64,000 nucleotides of DNA from Pseudosulfitobacter pseudonitzschiae. GTDB taxonomy: Bacteria > Pseudomonadota > Alphaproteobacteria > Rhodobacterales > Rhodobacteraceae. The notes beneath the pieces were generated by a model, which worked only from the letters and a program-made list of their open reading frames with translations, was not told the DNA's origin and ran no database searches. Within the stretch, counting starts at the first letter, position 1. The number at the start of each line of letters is the position of its first letter. The position numbers and the translations under genes are program-made. Location of the stretch: contig NZ_CP022417.1 in NCBI RefSeq assembly GCF_002222635.1, positions 62,001 through 126,000 on the forward strand. The letters run 5' to 3'. This document shows positions 1-9,659 of the stretch, in pieces.

Positions 1-248
1 GCGTAGATCAGACAAACAATCAACGCATAGGGTTGCGCGGCCCCGACCAGCCCCAGCCAGCCAAGATTGATAAACGCACTGCCCAAAAGCGTGATAAACA
101 AACGGTCCCCGCGCGTTGTCTCCATCCCCAGCACGCCACGGCGCGGTGTTTCGGGAAATTTAAGTGCAAGCACCGTAAAGGTGACCAGCAGTGACGCGAT
201 GACCATAAAGAAAATCGCAGTCGGCCATGTCCAAGCCATCCAGTCCAT
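1..248 (-). CDS. glpU: Small integral membrane protein of glycerol ABC operon (DUF2160, GlpU-like), partial
   Basis: The reading frame starts at ATG 248 (M-D-W-M-A-W-T-W) and stays open to base 1, so about 82 residues are seen and the C-terminus is outside the window. There is a hydrophobic segment near residues 8-25, a short polar loop (K-F-P-E-T-P-R-R-G), and further hydrophobic segments from about residue 45. This matches the small DUF2160 membrane proteins found between the permease and substrate-binding genes of glycerol ABC operons (GlpU in the Rhizobium glpSTPQUV system, from memory). Its role in transport is not established. It follows glpQ by 15 bp on the same strand, so it is surely cotranscribed. 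Confidence 0.75.
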   Translation of the reverse strand, partial: MDWMAWTWPTAIFFMVIASLLVTFTVLALKFPETPRRGVLGMETTRGDRLFITLLGSAFINLGWLGLVGAAQPYALIVCLIY

Positions 249-263
249 GTGTCGGCCCTCCCT

Positions 264-1136
<873 letters not shown>

Positions 1137-1139
1137 CCC

Positions 1140-2008
<869 letters not shown>

Positions 2009-2009
<1 letters not shown>

Positions 2010-3085
2010 CAGGCGGCCTCTCCCTGTTGGCGCCAGTCATCGACATAGACGTTGACCTGCGCGGTATCGAACGCAATGCGCGTCATGTCCGGCGTGATAC
2101 TGGTGCCTTCTGCGGCAACGATGTTGATTTCGTTTCCGAACAGGTCGGCACGGATGATCTTGTGACGGCCCACATCCTCGACGCGACGCACCTTGACCGG
2201 CAAACCATCGCCTTCGGTCAGGGCCACAAACTCGGGCCGCACGCCCAGCTTCACGTCACCGCTCAGTGCCGCGTACCGCTGCCCCAATACCACCTGCGCA
2301 CCATGCACAACTGCAGACGTGCCCTCGACCGATGCAGGGATCAGGTTCATACCGGGAGAGCCGATGAAATACCCCACAAAAGTATGCTCTGGCCGCTCGA
2401 ACAGCTCTTGCGGTGTGCCGATCTGAACCACGCGCCCGTCATGCATCACCACCACCTTGTCGGCAAAGGTCAGCGCCTCGGTCTGGTCGTGCGTCACATA
2501 GATCATCGTGTGCCCGAATTCGTGATGCAGCGATTTAAGCTGGGTGCGCAGTTCCCATTTCATATGGGGGTCGATCACCGTCAGCGGCTCGTCGAACAGC
2601 AATGCGTTCACGTCCTCGCGGACCATGCCGCGCCCCAGCGAAATCTTTTGCTTGGCATCCGCCGTCAGACCACGGGCGCGCTTGCTCAGCACATCCTCCA
2701 TGCCGATCATTTCCGCGATCTTCTGCACCCGCTCGGCCACATAAGATGCGCTTTCGCCACGGTTGCGCAGCGGAAACGCCAGATTGTCGCGCACGGTCAT
2801 CGTGTCGTAGACAACCGGAAACTGGAACACCTGCGCGATATTGCGGTCGGTAGTGCTGGATCGGGTCACATCCTTGCCATCGAACAGGATGCGCCCCTGA
2901 CTGGGATGCAGCAGCCCCGAGATGATGTTCAACAACGTCGACTTGCCACAGCCCGAAGCGCCCAGCAGGGCATATGCTTCACCGTCGGCCCAGTCGTGGT
3001 TCAACTCCTTCAGCGCAAAGTCGGCTTCGGATGTCGGCTTGGGCAGGTAGGAATGTGCCAGATTGTCCAATGTAATCTTTGCCAT
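2009..3085 (-). CDS. glpT: Glycerol ABC transporter ATP-binding protein GlpT
   Basis: A 358-residue ABC ATPase with a C-terminal TOBE/MalK-like regulatory region. Walker A is G-A-S-G-C-G-K-S-T at residues 42-50, the Q-loop is near residue 88, Walker B is L-L-F-D-E-P at 162-167, and the H-switch histidine is present at 199 (Y-V-T-H-D-Q). The usual LSGGQ signature is replaced by L-T-A-D-A-K-Q at 140-146. GlpT therefore cannot contribute a canonical signature to the partner's nucleotide site. It lies 3 bp downstream of glpS and overlaps glpP by one base. GlpS has the reciprocal set of changes (see findings). Glycerol as substrate is inferred from operon context. Confidence 0.9.
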
Positions 3086-3088
3086 GTC

Positions 3089-4177
3089 TCAAGCCGCCAA
3101 TGCATAGGATGCGGGCGCGACCAGATCGCCAGCTTCGGTGAAGATATAAACGTGGGCCGGGTCCAGAAAGACCGGCTGCGCAGACCTCGGTTTCAGATTG
3201 TGTACGCCATGTACCAGCCCCACCCATGTGTCGCCGTGGTGGTCAAGATGCACAAAGGTTTCCGATCCGGTCAACTCGGTCACTGTCACTTTTGCATCGA
3301 ACTGCAATGCGCCCGGTTTTTGTTGTTTGATCTCAAGGTGGTTGGGCCGGAATCCCGCCAGATAGCGGCCATCGGCCAGGTCAACCAGCGGGCCGGTGGC
3401 CTTGGCGCTCTGGCCCTTGCCGAACATCAGCGTGCCGCCGGTCTTGCTGATGGTCATGAAATTCATCGGCGGATCGCTGAACACCCGCGCCGTCGTCGCA
3501 TCAACCGGCTGGCGGTACACATGCGGCGTGGGTCCGAACTGGGTCACACGGCCCTGCCACAGGGTCGCACAATTGCCACCCAACAACAGCGCCTCTTCGG
3601 GTTCGGTCGTGGCATAGACAAAGACCGCGCCGGATTCCTCGAATATCTTGGGAATCTCCACGCGCAATTCCTCGCGCAGCTTGTAATCAAGGTTGGCCAG
3701 CGGTTCGTCCAGTAACACCAACCCTGCATTCTTGACCAAGGCCCGCGCCAGCGCGCAACGCTGTTGTTGCCCGCCGGACAACTCCAGCGGTTTACGCTTC
3801 AGAAACGGCCCCAGTTGCATCAGATCCGCGGCCTGTTTCACCGCCACGTCAATCTCGGCTTTGGTTTTGCCCATCAACCGCAGGGGCGAGGCGATGTTGT
3901 CGTATACGGTCATCGACGGGTAGTTAATGAACTGCTGGTAGACCATTGCCACCTTGCGATCCTGTACGCGCATCCCTGTGACATCCTGACCTTCCCAGAA
4001 CACGCGCCCCTCGGTCGGCACATCCAACCCCGCCATCAGACGCATCAGCGATGTTTTCCCCGACGACGTCGGCCCCAGAAGCACGTTCATCGTACCGCGC
4101 TCCAGCGTCAGGTCGGTGGGGTGGATATGCACCTCGCCGCTTACCACCTTGGACACGTTTTTGAACTCAAGCGTCAT
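3089..4177 (-). CDS. glpS: Glycerol ABC transporter ATP-binding protein GlpS
   Basis: A 362-residue ABC ATPase with Walker A G-P-T-S-S-G-K-T-S (residues 35-43), Q-loop V-Y-Q-Q around 79-82, canonical signature L-S-G-G-Q at 133-137 and Walker B L-L-D-E-P at 155-159. The H-switch position carries threonine (Y-A-T-T-E-P, T191) instead of histidine. It pairs with GlpT, which has the histidine but lacks the signature, so only one competent ATP site is predicted in the heterodimer. It sits 9 bp downstream of glpD and 3 bp upstream of glpT. The C-terminal region (about 240-362) is a MalK-like OB-fold region. Confidence 0.9.
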   Translation of the reverse strand: MTLEFKNVSKVVSGEVHIHPTDLTLERGTMNVLLGPTSSGKTSLMRLMAGLDVPTEGRVFWEGQDVTGMRVQDRKVAMVYQQFINYPSMTVYDNIASPLRLMGKTKAEIDVAVKQAADLMQLGPFLKRKPLELSGGQQQRCALARALVKNAGLVLLDEPLANLDYKLREELRVEIPKIFEESGAVFVYATTEPEEALLLGGNCATLWQGRVTQFGPTPHVYRQPVDATTARVFSDPPMNFMTISKTGGTLMFGKGQSAKATGPLVDLADGRYLAGFRPNHLEIKQQKPGALQFDAKVTVTELTGSETFVHLDHHGDTWVGLVHGVHNLKPRSAQPVFLDPAHVYIFTEAGDLVAPASYALAA

Positions 4178-4186
4178 ACCGCCCCC

Positions 4187-5773
4187 CTATTCCGCCGCCG
4201 CAGCATTCGACTGCTGTGCGTGGTCTTCAATCCATCCCTGCAAGCGGTCGATTGCCGCTGCATCCATCCGCAAGCCCAGCTTGCTGCGCCGCCAGACCAC
4301 GTCCTGCGCAGTGCGCGCGTATTCTTTCTGCATCAGCCATGTAACTTCGCGCGCGGTCAATGTGGCGCCAAAATCCTCGCCCAGATCGGCAGCCGTGGCC
4401 GCCCCTTCCAGCATCCGAGCGGCGTCGGTGCCATAGGCCCGGACCAGCCGCAGTGCCCAGCGGTCGCCGAGAAACGGAAAGCTGTTTTTCAGCGCCGCCA
4501 CCAGATCATCCACACCCGACACCGGAAAATCGCCACCGGGCAACGGCACGCCAGCGGTCCACAGCTTGTCCATGCCGTCGAACTGCTGTGCAATCTGTTC
4601 CATCGCGGTTTCGGCCAGCCGCCGGTATGTGGTGATCTTGCCGCCAAAAACGCTCAGCGCAGGTGCACCGCGGCTGGTGTCGGTTTTGATCACATAGTCG
4701 CGCGTCGCAGCACTGGCACTGCTGGCCCCGTCATCATACAGCGGCCGCACCCCCGAATAGGTCCAGACGACATCGTCGTCGGAAATCGGGCGCGAAAGAT
4801 AGCCGTTGATAAAGTCGATCAAGTAAGCCTGTTCTTCCGGCGTGATCTGTGGCGCAACATCCGCATCCGTATGGTCCATGTCGGTCGTCCCGATCAGGGT
4901 AAAGTCGGTTTCATAGGGAATCGCAAAGATGATCCGCCCGTCGGTGCCCTGAAAGAAATAGCATTTGTCGTGATCAAACAGACGCTTGGTCACGATGTGG
5001 CTGCCCCGTACCAGTCGCACGCCGCCCTGTGCGTTACTTTTCAGCGTACCGCGCAACACGTCGCCCACCCACGGGCCCGCAGCATTTACCACCATCCTGG
5101 CAGTCACGGTGCGCGTCTCGTCCGTGGCCGCGTCGTGCAGATTAACATGCCATACCCCGTCGATCACCTCGGCGCTGGTGACCTTGGTGCGCGGCATGAT
5201 CCGTGCGCCGCGTGCTTCGGCGTCACGGGCGTTCAGCACCACCAGACGCGAATCCTCGACCCAGCAATCGGAATATTCGAACGCCTTTTCAAACCTGGGA
5301 TCCAGCGCGCGCCCTTCCGGTGCTGTGCGCAGGTCCAGCTTGGACGTGCCGGGCAGAATTTTGCGTCCGCCCAGATTGTCATACATAAACAAGCCCAGCC
5401 GGATCAGCCAGGCAGGCCGCCGCCCCCGCATCCACGGCATCACCACGTTCAGCAGTTTGGACGTCGGCGTGCTCATGTCAAAACGCATGGAGGGGTGATA
5501 GGGCAGCACAAAACGCATCGGCCACGCGATATGCGGCATTGCGCGCAGCAGCACTTCGCGCTCGATCAGCGCCTCGCGCACAAGACGCAGTTCAAAGTAT
5601 TCAAGATAACGCAGGCCACCGTGAAACAGTTTGGTCGAAGATGCCGACGTTGCCGACCCGATGTCGTTCATCTCGGCCAGACACACTGACAGACCACGGC
5701 CAGACGCGTCACGCGCAATGCCGCATCCATTGATGCCACCGCCGATAATCAGCAGGTCGTAATCCGGTTTCAT
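4187..5773 (-). CDS. glpD: Aerobic glycerol-3-phosphate dehydrogenase GlpD
   Basis: A 528-residue FAD enzyme that oxidises sn-glycerol 3-phosphate to dihydroxyacetone phosphate and passes electrons to the quinone pool at the inner membrane. The N-terminus shows the Rossmann FAD motif D-Y-D-L-L-I-I-G-G-G-I-N-G (residues 4-16) followed by the family block with L-F-H-G-G-L-R-Y-L-E near residues 50-60. Length agrees with bacterial GlpD (about 500-550). It is the first gene of the leftward operon, with glpS starting 9 bp after its stop, and is divergent from the repressor gene glpR, which presumably controls it. No frameshift or missing block was noticed. Confidence 0.93.
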   Translation of the reverse strand: MKPDYDLLIIGGGINGCGIARDASGRGLSVCLAEMNDIGSATSASSTKLFHGGLRYLEYFELRLVREALIEREVLLRAMPHIAWPMRFVLPYHPSMRFDMSTPTSKLLNVVMPWMRGRRPAWLIRLGLFMYDNLGGRKILPGTSKLDLRTAPEGRALDPRFEKAFEYSDCWVEDSRLVVLNARDAEARGARIMPRTKVTSAEVIDGVWHVNLHDAATDETRTVTARMVVNAAGPWVGDVLRGTLKSNAQGGVRLVRGSHIVTKRLFDHDKCYFFQGTDGRIIFAIPYETDFTLIGTTDMDHTDADVAPQITPEEQAYLIDFINGYLSRPISDDDVVWTYSGVRPLYDDGASSASAATRDYVIKTDTSRGAPALSVFGGKITTYRRLAETAMEQIAQQFDGMDKLWTAGVPLPGGDFPVSGVDDLVAALKNSFPFLGDRWALRLVRAYGTDAARMLEGAATAADLGEDFGATLTAREVTWLMQKEYARTAQDVVWRRSKLGLRMDAAAIDRLQGWIEDHAQQSNAAAAE

Positions 5774-5990
5774 TGTAAGCCTCCCCTGCGACGTTTCCGC
5801 CGCTTGATCAAAGGTTACAAAATTTACGCGCGTTTGTAAGATAAAAATGTTCGTTTTTGCGCGTTTTTCGCCAACAGGCTGAATTTACTCTGTATTTCGT
5901 CCATAAACGCGCGGCAATTTACAAGCGCACCCTGAAAACCGCACAATAGCGCAGGCCGCAAGTTCGATTCGCGGCGAACTTGGAGTGAAT
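5774..5990. promoter_or_regulatory. Divergent glpD/glpR control region with candidate GlpR operators
   Basis: This 217-bp region separates glpD from glpR. AATGTTCGTT at 5846-5855 fits the first half of the E. coli GlpR operator consensus as remembered; the following TTTGCGC fits the second half only partly. A perfect 7-bp inverted repeat (TTACAAA at 5815-5821, TTTGTAA at 5833-5839) flanks an ACGCGCG core. A related stretch (TAAACGCGCGG then TTTACAAG) occurs near 5902-5924. These are reasonable operator candidates for autoregulation and repression of the operon. No strong -35/-10 pair was assigned. Confidence 0.45.
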
Positions 5991-6752
5991 ATGAGCCAGT
6001 CTTTGCGCAAACCCGAAATCATCAAGATTGCGCGTCGCGAAGGCCGCGTGACAGTGGACGGTCTGGTCGACCACTTCGGCGTGGCCCCGCAAACCATCCG
6101 CCGCGACCTGACAGAGTTGGCAGACTCGGGTAAACTGGAACGGGTGCATGGCGGCGCAGTGCTGCCGTCCACGACAACAAACATAGGATACAGTGAACGG
6201 CGCGCGCTGAATCAGGCATCCAAAGTCGACATCGCGCGGATCTGTGCACGGCACATTCCCAACGACTGTTCTGTCTTCCTGAACATCGGCACAACCACCG
6301 AAGCGGTTGCCGCAGAATTGCTGCATCACCAAGGCTTGCTGGTTGTCACCAACAACATCAACATTGCCATGATTTTGTCGCAAAACCCCAGCATCGAGGT
6401 GGTGGTAACGGGCGGCAACCTGCGCCGCTCCGACGGCGGGTTGATCGGTGATCTTGCGACCCAGACAATCCGGCAATTCCGTTTCGACCATGCGGTTATC
6501 AGTTGTTCGGCCCTGCGCGACAATGGCGACCTGATGGACTTTGACATTCAAGAGGTCGGCGTCAGCAAAACCATCATTGCACACTCGGAAGAGGTGTTTT
6601 TAGTCGCCGACGGGTCCAAATTCGAACGCAAGGCCCCCGCCCGTATCGCGTCAATGTCCGAGGTAGACGTCTTTTTCACCGACCTGCCCCTGTCCCCTGC
6701 CTGTGCTGCATTTTGCGACAGCACCGGAACAAAGGTTTTCTACGCGCAGTAG
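5991..6752 (+). CDS. glpR: DeoR-family transcriptional repressor GlpR
   Basis: A 253-residue DeoR-family regulator. It has an N-terminal winged HTH (about residues 5-60: I-I-K-I-A-R-R-E-G-R-V-T-V-D-G-L ... T-I-R-R-D-L) and a C-terminal phosphosugar-sensing domain with I-G-T-T-T-E-A near 100 and V-V-T-G-G-N-L-R near 137. ATG 5991 is preferred over the in-frame GTG 5985 because GGAG at 5982-5985 is then about 5 bases upstream, a normal ribosome-site spacing. It is divergent from glpD, so glycerol-3-phosphate-responsive repression of the glp operon is the expected role. Confidence 0.9.
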   Translation: MSQSLRKPEIIKIARREGRVTVDGLVDHFGVAPQTIRRDLTELADSGKLERVHGGAVLPSTTTNIGYSERRALNQASKVDIARICARHIPNDCSVFLNIGTTTEAVAAELLHHQGLLVVTNNINIAMILSQNPSIEVVVTGGNLRRSDGGLIGDLATQTIRQFRFDHAVISCSALRDNGDLMDFDIQEVGVSKTIIAHSEEVFLVADGSKFERKAPARIASMSEVDVFFTDLPLSPACAAFCDSTGTKVFYAQ

Positions 6753-6950
6753 TGCAAATTTCTGCCACAATTCGTATCCGCGTAGGGCGCGTTTCGGCGA
6801 CTTTCAGCCTGAATACGTCGTTTCAACTGCCTTCAACACTACTTTTCCGCGAACGCGTCTCAAATTTGCCCCCTTTCCTTGAAAATTTGAAAATAACTTA
6901 AAGCGGGTTTTTTCTGCTGCCGGCCAAAACGTATATGGGGACCGAAATAA

Positions 6951-7928
6951 ATGATGCACATTCTTGCTGTAGACGATGACCCGGTCATTCTTGACCTTCT
7001 CAAAGGCAGCCTGACCGAAGAGAAAAACTACCAACTGACCTGCGCAGCCTCTGCCGAAGAAGCGCTGGACATCGTGCGTGAATCGCCGCGTCTGTTCGAC
7101 TGTTTCCTTGTGGACATCATGCTGCCCGGTGTCGACGGGATCGAAATGTGCGAAATGATCCGCGCGTGCGCCGCTTATCGCAGTACGCCGATCCTGATGA
7201 TGACCGCCAGCCGCGAGGCCGGCCTGATGCAACGCGCGTTTTTCGCCGGTGCAACCGACTATATTTCAAAACCGCTGGAAGGCGTCGAATTGGGCGCGCG
7301 GATCAACTCGGCGGGGCTGCTGAACGCCAGCCTGCTGCGCGAACGCGAAGCGCAACATACCCTTGGCGAACTGACCGCGCTGGTCAAAGTACGCTTTGAT
7401 GAGCCGTTCAAACTGGACACTCCCGGCATGTCGAACCTGCTTGAGATGGAAAACCATCTGCTGCGTTTGCAGACCGGGTGCTATGCAATGAACCTGTTCA
7501 GCATCGAAGCCCAAGGCATGAAAGCGGCCCACAACACCGTGTCGGCCCCCGCATTCCGCAACGCAATCGAACAACTGGCCGAGATTACGCTGGATTCGCT
7601 GAACGGCTTTGCAGCGCATGTGGCCTATGTCGGCTCGGGCCGTTTTCTGGGATTGACCATCGGTCGCCGTCGTCTGGACCTGAACAAGCTGCGCCGCAGC
7701 ATGTCCGAGGATCTTGCACGCAATTGGGACGAAGAAACCAGCCAGATCGCGACGCCCCCCAAGGTGCGCATCGATTCCGTGGGCAACCAGCGTTACTGGT
7801 CCGGCCTGTCCGCCAGTGAAAAGCTGCGCGAGACCAGCATCAAACCGGAACCTTTTAAAGAAAGCGTCGAGGAAGAAGAAATTAACCTGTTCGCGAAATT
7901 TGAACACTATGTGGATGCCCGCGACTGA
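6951..7928 (+). CDS. Response regulator, receiver plus degenerate GGDEF-like domain
   Basis: A 325-residue protein. Residues 1-120 form a complete receiver: acidic pocket D8-D10, phospho-acceptor D55 (F-L-V-D-I-M-L-P-G), T85 and K107. Residues about 150-280 do not match an HTH but align by eye with the C-terminal half of the neighbour at 8172 and with the outline of GGDEF domains: a helix containing M-E-N-H-L-L, a strand Y-A-M-N-L-F, and G-S-G-R-F (228-232) where GG(D/E)EF would be. The catalytic residues are absent, so no cyclase activity is expected. A charged tail (E-E-E-E) ends the protein. It lies in a phosphorelay island with Hpt, kinases and receivers. Domain assignment is inference. 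Confidence 0.8.
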   Translation: MMHILAVDDDPVILDLLKGSLTEEKNYQLTCAASAEEALDIVRESPRLFDCFLVDIMLPGVDGIEMCEMIRACAAYRSTPILMMTASREAGLMQRAFFAGATDYISKPLEGVELGARINSAGLLNASLLREREAQHTLGELTALVKVRFDEPFKLDTPGMSNLLEMENHLLRLQTGCYAMNLFSIEAQGMKAAHNTVSAPAFRNAIEQLAEITLDSLNGFAAHVAYVGSGRFLGLTIGRRRLDLNKLRRSMSEDLARNWDEETSQIATPPKVRIDSVGNQRYWSGLSASEKLRETSIKPEPFKESVEEEEINLFAKFEHYVDARD

Positions 7929-8171
7929 CTTTCCCCGGTCATGCGTTAATCCGGCTGACGGTGGTCGTAGGCATCCCGCCCGCGCCACCGTTTGTCGTTA
8001 ATATCAACGGGTTTTCTGGAAATATGACACCTTGCCCAGTATCAGCGACAGTTTTTTTGAAAATATTCAATTGTTTCGGCTTTTGCCCAATTGATGACAC
8101 CTTTCCCCGTAGGGTTGTTCATAAGCACTTAGCGCACTGCTGAGTGACGGAATCAAAAAATGGAGACTACA

Positions 8172-9143
8172 GTGCGTATTCTGGCTGTCGATGACGACCC
8201 GATCATTCTGGAACTGCTGACGCAATTCGTTGCAGCCATTGGCGTACACGAGCTGACGACGGCTGAATCCGGCCCGCAGGCACTGGATATCCTCAAGACA
8301 CCCGGTATCGCCCCGTTTGACTGCTTCATGCTGGACATCCAGATGCCGCAGATGGACGGGATCGAGCTGACAAAACATATTCGTGACATGGCCCGCTATG
8401 CCGATACGCCGGTGTTGATGGTCACAGCCATGGCTGACAAACGTTATATCGACGCGGCCTTTGCCGCAGGGGCCACCGACTATGTGACCAAACCGTTCGA
8501 AGTGAACGAATTACGCGCGCGCGTCGGTATGGTCGAAAAGCTGGCTGCGACCCGCCAGATGCGGACTAAAAAAATCTTTGCCGCCAAATCCACCGCCGAG
8601 GTGCCGCAGACGCTTGAGCTGCACGAGCCGCTGTCGGTCTATGACGTAGACAACGTGATCGACTTCATCTCGATGGAAAACTATGTGGCCCAACTGTCGC
8701 GCAACGCGCTGTTCGGCTCGACCGCCTTTGCCTTTTCGGTGCGCGGGATCGAGAACTTTCACAAGACGCTGAACGCATTTGAATTCAACGGGCTGATTTC
8801 AGACGTGGCCGAAGTGCTGTCAGACACGCTGTCGGGGCACCAGTTCCTGATGTCCTACGGTGGGGACGGCACCTTTGTGTGCGTCACCGAAAGCGGCTGG
8901 CGGCCCGATCCCGAGCGGCTGATGGACGACGTGAACCTGGCCCTGTCGCGGATGGAAATGTTCAACAACGCAGGCGAGCCGCTGGAGCCGCGCGTCAGCA
9001 CCGGCGACGCCGTGCGGATGACCTGGAAAACCGGCAACGCAATCATGGACACCTTGGGCGAGGCGCACGCCAGCGCCAAGGAAGCAGCACTGAAGTACGA
9101 ACGAAACCGCCACGACTTTTGGCTGACGGAGCAACGCGCATGA
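8172..9143 (+). CDS. Response regulator, receiver plus GGDEF-like domain (GGDG variant)
   Basis: From GTG 8172 the product is 323 residues. GTG is chosen because GGAG at 8162-8165 lies 6 bases upstream and the protein then begins M-R-I-L-A-V-D-D-D, exactly at the receiver fold. ATG 8160, in frame, would add four residues. The receiver has D7-D9, D55, T85 and K107. The C-terminal half resembles a GGDEF domain: F-S-V-R-G-I-E-N-F-H-K-T-L-N (188-201) resembles the D-x-D-x-F-K-x-x-N region, and Y-G-G-D-G (229-233) replaces GGDEF. The C-terminal region resembles the 6951 gene (shared E-P and M-E-N landmarks), so they are probably tandem paralogues. The Hpt gene overlaps its stop. Confidence 0.82.
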   Translation: MRILAVDDDPIILELLTQFVAAIGVHELTTAESGPQALDILKTPGIAPFDCFMLDIQMPQMDGIELTKHIRDMARYADTPVLMVTAMADKRYIDAAFAAGATDYVTKPFEVNELRARVGMVEKLAATRQMRTKKIFAAKSTAEVPQTLELHEPLSVYDVDNVIDFISMENYVAQLSRNALFGSTAFAFSVRGIENFHKTLNAFEFNGLISDVAEVLSDTLSGHQFLMSYGGDGTFVCVTESGWRPDPERLMDDVNLALSRMEMFNNAGEPLEPRVSTGDAVRMTWKTGNAIMDTLGEAHASAKEAALKYERNRHDFWLTEQRA

Positions 9144-9496
9144 TGATGCAGGGCGGTTTGGACATGGTGTCGGGCCTCGAAAAGATCCGGAGCCGGTTTC
9201 TCGACTTGCTGGAGGCCCGCCGGCAAAGCATCGCGCATCATGCTGTGCAGGCCTATGATGGCATCACAGTCGAGGACGTGAACGACAACCTTGCCGCGGC
9301 CCGTGATATTTTGCATCAGATCGCAGGCACCGCTGGTTCGCTCGGGTTCGAAGAGCTCGGTGCTTCGGCGCGCTTTTGCGAGAATGAAATCATCGCCCAT
9401 CTTACAGGCCCCGACAATGATCTGGCGCTGTGCCCTGACGGGCTGCTGGTGCAGCTCGACGATTTTGTCAGACAATGCCACGACACTGCCGACTGA
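9140..9496 (+). CDS. Hpt domain phosphotransfer protein
   Basis: A 118-residue protein consisting of one Hpt domain. The phosphoryl-accepting histidine is H59 in L-H-Q-I-A-G-T-A-G-S-L-G-F, matching the H-x-x-x-G-x-A-x-x-x-G Hpt signature. The start is one of three consecutive ATG codons (9140, 9143, 9146); 9140 overlaps the upstream receiver gene stop as ATGA, so translation is probably coupled. It would pass phosphate between a hybrid kinase (candidate: the 12925-16122 gene) and receivers such as its two upstream neighbours. A terminator hairpin follows at 9526-9550 and an IS630 copy inserts 160 bp downstream. Confidence 0.87.
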   Translation: MMMQGGLDMVSGLEKIRSRFLDLLEARRQSIAHHAVQAYDGITVEDVNDNLAAARDILHQIAGTAGSLGFEELGASARFCENEIIAHLTGPDNDLALCPDGLLVQLDDFVRQCHDTAD

Positions 9497-9525
9497 CCCC
9501 CCTCCCGGGAATCAGAGCCTGTCAA

Positions 9526-9550
9526 AAACGCGCCGCCAGTCGGCGCGTTT
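9526..9550 (+). terminator. Rho-independent-type terminator after Hpt gene
   Basis: A 10-bp perfect stem, AAACGCGCCG (9526-9535) and CGGCGCGTTT (9541-9550), with a 5-base loop CCAGT. The short T run is part of the 3' arm. It is located 30 bp after the Hpt stop and probably ends the receiver-receiver-Hpt transcript. Confidence 0.7.
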
Positions 9551-9620
9551 CTGCATTGCGACCCATGCCTTGCAACCGCTATCACCTTGCAATGGCCGCT
9601 GATCTGGCCCGACAGTAATA

Positions 9621-9646
9621 AGGCACCCACCGCGCGGTGGGTGCCT
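9621..9646. repeat. 26-bp perfect palindrome next to IS630 insertion site
   Basis: Bases 9621-9646 are a perfect 13+13 palindrome (arm AGGCACCCACCGC) with no loop. It lies 11 bp from the TA at which the IS630 copy is inserted. It could be a bidirectional terminator between the converging signalling transcripts, but it lacks a T tract; a protein-binding site is the alternative. Confidence 0.6.
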
Positions 9647-9659
9647 CAAACAGCACCTA

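Noticed and set aside
2027-5689. Very long plus-strand open frames (562 and 641 codons) opposite glpT, glpS and glpD
   Set aside because: They are antisense to well-supported genes, have His/Arg/Gln-rich shadow composition and no recognisable domain. They arise from the codon bias of GC-rich genes.
8172-9143. Active diguanylate cyclase
   Set aside because: Although Y-G-G-D-G resembles the GGDEF motif, the E-F part and other catalytic features are missing, so activity was not claimed.
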